Shown: positions 61,276 through 64,000 of the stretch, piece by piece
Layout: each line of letters begins with the position of its first letter
Numbering within the stretch: the stretch's first letter is position 1
Source: Neoroseomonas oryzicola
GTDB lineage: Bacteria; Pseudomonadota; Alphaproteobacteria; Acetobacterales; Acetobacteraceae
Assembly (NCBI RefSeq): GCF_012163135.1
Contig: NZ_JAAVUP010000002.1
Span: forward strand, 124,001-188,000
Length of the DNA stretch: 64,000 nucleotides
Direction: 5' to 3'
Notes under the pieces: model-generated
Databases searched by the model: none
What the model was told of the DNA's origin: nothing
Seen by the model: the letters and a program-made list of their open reading frames with translations, nothing else
Translations under genes and position numbers: made by a program

Positions 61276-62952
61276 ATGAGGATCGCCTTCTTCGGCCTCG
61301 GCTACCATGCGAGGACGGGGTCCAGCCGCTTCTTCCTCGACCTGCTGGAACGCCTGGGCGAGGTCGACACCTTCTTCGCCGAGGCGGACGTCGCCGATGT
61401 GCGCCGCCGGTGTGCGGGCTTCGTCGAGGACCGCTACGACGCCATCGTGATCTGGCAGCTGCACGAGGCCTTCGCGCTGCTGTCCGGGCGCCATCCCAAC
61501 GTGACCTTCGCGCCGATGTACGACGCCATGGTCCGCGGCGGCGCCTTCGTCTGGAAGCCGTCCTGGAACGCGGCGAAGATCCTGTGCTTCTCCTGGGCGC
61601 TGCGCGCCGAGGTGATGCGTCGTGCACCGCTGCACGCGCATGTGCAGTACTTTCCCGATCCGGCGCAGCATCCCGCGGTCACCGACTTCGACACGCTGCG
61701 CGGCTTCCTCTGGTACCGGCGCCGCGACATCCCGCCGGAGGCTGCTTTCGCCCTGACGGAAGGCACGCCCTTCGCGAGCCTCGCCATCCACGACGCGCCC
61801 GATCCCGGCCATGACGCGCCGTGGAATCCGGCCGCTCCGCCGCACGTCGCGACGCTGACGCGCACGGCCTGGGGCGAGGATCGCGGCGCCTTCGATGCAG
61901 CGCTGCGCGGCGCAAATGTCTTCTTCGCCTCCCGCCCGCTCGAGGGCATCGGGATGTCCTTTCTCGAGGCGATGGCGGCGGGGCTCTGCGTCGTGGCGCC
62001 GGATGCGCCCACGATGAACGAGGTGATCTCGCACGGCGCGAACGGGCTGCTCTATCCGCCGGGGTCGCGGGCGCCGCTTGATTTCGGCGATGCGCGGCGG
62101 ATCGGCGCCCGCGCCCGGGAGAGCGTCGCCATCGGACGGCGCCGCTTCGAGGCGGCGGTGCCGGGCCTGCTGGAGTTCGTCGCGACGCCCTTCGCCGCGC
62201 TGGCGCGGACGGCGGGGCGGCGAGGGATCCTTCTGCCCGCGCGGCCGGCCACGGCGGCGCCGGAAATCGGCATCGTCCTGGACGGCACGATGCCCGCCAC
62301 GTCCTGGATCCTCGCCCCCGCCGCGGGCGACGCCGTGGCGGAACCCGCGATGCTGGCCGCCGCGCTGGCCGGCGCCCCGCCCGAAGCGGTGGCGATCCGC
62401 GGCCATCATCTGGTCCTTACCGCCGATGGCGCGGAACATCTTCGCCGCACGGCCGACATCGCGGCGGCCTGGTCGCGCCTGACGGCGGGCAGCGCCGAAG
62501 TCGCGGGGTTCGGGATGCCCGCGGCCACGCTGCTGCGCGCCGATGCGTTGCGGCGGATCGGCGCGTCGCCGCCCGCGACGCCGCCGGAACTCGGCGACCT
62601 GCTGCTGCGCTGGCACGACGAAGGGGCGCTGATCCACGACGCCGACGAGGTGCTCGCGACGTGCCCGGAATCCGACGACCGTGCCGGCTGGATCGCGCTG
62701 GTGGAACGGCGCGCTGGCCCTGCCGTCGCTGGCCGCCTGCGCGATGCCTTCGCCGTCGCAGATACGGCCACAGCCGAGGCCGCCCGGCGCACGCGGCCGG
62801 CGCGGATCGCCTTGGACTGCGTCGCTGCGGCCGATCGCCTCTCGCCGGCCCTCGGGCGCCTGGCGGAGTCGATGATCCTCGGCGGCGGCCTGCGGCGGCT
62901 GCGGTCCATGCTGGCCGGGAAGCGTGCGCGCGGCGAGGATGGCGCGGCATGA
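61276..62952 (+). CDS. Glycosyltransferase (GT4-like) with extra C-terminal region
   Basis: This 558-residue protein has a GT-B half with donor site FFASRPLEGIGMSFLEAMAA then NEVISHGANGLLYPP, typical of family 4. The N-terminal domain starts MRIAFFGLGYHARTGSSRFF. The last 200 residues (from GIVLDGTMPATSW) form a separate alpha/beta region that resembles a degenerate GT-A domain, with no clear DXD. It overlaps the next GT2 by 4 bp. Confidence 0.84.
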   Translation: MRIAFFGLGYHARTGSSRFFLDLLERLGEVDTFFAEADVADVRRRCAGFVEDRYDAIVIWQLHEAFALLSGRHPNVTFAPMYDAMVRGGAFVWKPSWNAAKILCFSWALRAEVMRRAPLHAHVQYFPDPAQHPAVTDFDTLRGFLWYRRRDIPPEAAFALTEGTPFASLAIHDAPDPGHDAPWNPAAPPHVATLTRTAWGEDRGAFDAALRGANVFFASRPLEGIGMSFLEAMAAGLCVVAPDAPTMNEVISHGANGLLYPPGSRAPLDFGDARRIGARARESVAIGRRRFEAAVPGLLEFVATPFAALARTAGRRGILLPARPATAAPEIGIVLDGTMPATSWILAPAAGDAVAEPAMLAAALAGAPPEAVAIRGHHLVLTADGAEHLRRTADIAAAWSRLTAGSAEVAGFGMPAATLLRADALRRIGASPPATPPELGDLLLRWHDEGALIHDADEVLATCPESDDRAGWIALVERRAGPAVAGRLRDAFAVADTATAEAARRTRPARIALDCVAAADRLSPALGRLAESMILGGGLRRLRSMLAGKRARGEDGAA

Positions 62953-63860
62953 CCGCGCCCCGATTCACCATCGTTACGCCCTGCCTCAACCGCGCCGCGA
63001 CCATCGGGGCCGCGATCGAGAGCGTCCTCGCCCAGCACCATCCTTCGGTCGAACACATCATCGTCGATGGCGGATCGACCGACGGCACGGCCGAGGTGCT
63101 GGCGCGCTACCCGCATCTGACGGTGGTGCGGGAGAAGGACCGCAACCTCTATGACGCCATCAACAAGGGACTGCGGCGCGCGACCGGCGATATCGTCGGC
63201 CTGCTGAACAGCGACGACCTCTATGCGCCGGGCGCCTTCGTTGCGGCGGAGGCCGTGCTGGCCGATCCGTCGATCGCGATGGTCATCGGCGCCGCCGAGT
63301 TCTTCACGGAACAGGACGGACGCGAGGTCGTGACGCGCCACCTCTCCGGCGCCGCGGCGGTCGGGCTGACCGAAGCGAATGCGATCGGCAACGTCACGAC
63401 GATGAACGCAGCCTTCTACCGGCGCCCGCTGATCGAGGCGGTGAAGGGCTTCGACGACCGGTTCCCGCTCGCCGCGGACAAGGATTTCTGGCTGCGGCTG
63501 GTGCTGCTCGCGCCGCGGCACGTCATCATCCCCGACACCGTCATCCGCTACCGCAGCCATGCCGGTTCGCTGACCTTCGCGGCAGGCGACCTGCGCGACA
63601 AGCTGTCGCGGCATCTGCTGGAACTGGCGCGGACGCGGCTGGCGGAGACGCCGCCGGGGTCAGCCGAGCGCGCCGCCTATCGGCGCTGGCACGCCTGGGC
63701 GGTCGGCTACCGCGCCATGGTGCAGGCACGCGCCGGCAGCATCGGCACAGCGTTGCGGACGATGGGCGCGGGCTTCGCCCTGGACCCGGCCTGGCCGTTG
63801 CGTTTCCTCGCGCGGTTGCCGGAACACTGGCGCGATCGCGCCGTGCGGCGCGAGGCCTAG
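62949..63860 (+). CDS. Glycosyltransferase family 2
   Basis: This 303-residue GT-A enzyme has FTIVTPCLNRAATIGAAIES, VDGGSTDGTAEVL, NLYDAINKGLRRATGDIVGL and the LNSDD motif. It is similar in pattern to the GT2 at 57176, so the two may be paralogs. A C-terminal helical tail (RLAETPPGSAERAAYRRWHA) follows the catalytic domain. It ends 3 bp inside the convergent gene at the right edge. Confidence 0.93.
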   Translation: MTAPRFTIVTPCLNRAATIGAAIESVLAQHHPSVEHIIVDGGSTDGTAEVLARYPHLTVVREKDRNLYDAINKGLRRATGDIVGLLNSDDLYAPGAFVAAEAVLADPSIAMVIGAAEFFTEQDGREVVTRHLSGAAAVGLTEANAIGNVTTMNAAFYRRPLIEAVKGFDDRFPLAADKDFWLRLVLLAPRHVIIPDTVIRYRSHAGSLTFAAGDLRDKLSRHLLELARTRLAETPPGSAERAAYRRWHAWAVGYRAMVQARAGSIGTALRTMGAGFALDPAWPLRFLARLPEHWRDRAVRREA

Positions 63861-64000
63861 AGCCCGCGCCGGGCGAGGAAGTCGTCCACCACGCCGCCGA
63901 GCCCGGGCTGCTCGACCTCCTCATAGGCATAACGCGCGCGCACCACCGGCTTGCCCAACCCCGGGATCACCGCGATGTCGGCGGGCGTTCCTGAGATGAC
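63857..64000 (-). CDS. GTPase related to cyclic 2,3-diphosphoglycerate synthetase, 3' end
   Basis: Only the last 47 residues are visible on the minus strand, so the gene begins outside the window. The tail reads GTPADIAVIPGLGKPVVRAR, then YAYEEVEQPGLGGVVDDFL. It resembles the C-terminus of predicted GTPases of the cyclic 2,3-diphosphoglycerate synthetase type, which end in a PVVRVRYE-like strand. The assignment rests on this short match and is tentative. Its stop overlaps the end of the GT2 gene. Confidence 0.5.
   Translation of the reverse strand, partial: VISGTPADIAVIPGLGKPVVRARYAYEEVEQPGLGGVVDDFLARRGL

Overview
The window is very GC-rich DNA, densely packed with genes that often overlap at ATGA or TGATG junctions. 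The gene families (a Bug-type solute receptor, YcaC-like and XapX proteins, a DUF4102-type integrase next to tRNA-Ser, Wzm/Wzt-type polysaccharide export) suggest an alphaproteobacterium, most likely of the Acetobacteraceae or wider Rhodospirillales. That placement is an inference from gene content and composition; no rRNA is present to confirm it. No CRISPR array was seen.

Layout. (1) 1-5757 is core chromosome: the 3' part of pheT, an MFS transporter, lepA and a Bug-family periplasmic receptor. (2) 5779-5869 is tRNA-Ser(GGA). A 16-bp piece of its 3' end (5855-5870) recurs exactly at 18334-18349, so the 12.5 kb between is an integrated element. It carries a tyrosine integrase, an AlpA-like HTH protein, a run of small phage-virion-like genes (decoration-like, scaffold-like, repeat protein, internal-virion-protein-like), a D5/P4-type SF3 helicase, a DUF5681 protein, a serine recombinase with repeats upstream, a PIN-domain two-gene unit, and two cargo genes on the minus strand. 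There is no capsid, portal or large terminase, so it looks more like a phage satellite than a prophage.

(3) 18413-27664: a large wHTH-ATPase-TPR regulator is divergent from a six-gene run (esterase-like protein with a Cys nucleophile, YcaC-like hydrolase, chloroperoxidase-like hydrolase, XapX protein, YtcJ-like amidohydrolase, MFS exporter). (4) 27785-36848: a LacI regulator is divergent from a nitrate/sulfonate/taurine-type ABC importer, followed by an HpsN-like dehydrogenase, a DegT aminotransferase, an SDR and a medium-chain alcohol dehydrogenase. This is probably an uptake and oxidation pathway for an organosulfonate. (5) 37288-37905: two small envelope proteins. (6) 38055-45592, minus strand: a CoA-dependent acid degradation cluster with two acyl-CoA dehydrogenases, an enoyl-CoA hydratase, both subunits of a 3-oxoacid CoA-transferase, a MaoC-type hydratase and an ADP-forming acyl-CoA synthetase.

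(7) 45743-47917: an SLT-SPOR lytic transglycosylase lipoprotein and a glycine-zipper lipoprotein. (8) 47968-63860: a surface polysaccharide locus. It has a Wzm/Wzt exporter, two methyltransferases, six glycosyltransferase genes (two are fusions), two GDP-mannose 4,6-dehydratase paralogs and a GDP-fucose synthase. An AT-richer segment from about 53.8 to 57.45 kb ends inside a glycosyltransferase gene, which suggests a recombination junction. The window ends in the 3' end of a minus-strand gene that resembles a cyclic-2,3-diphosphoglycerate synthetase-type GTPase.
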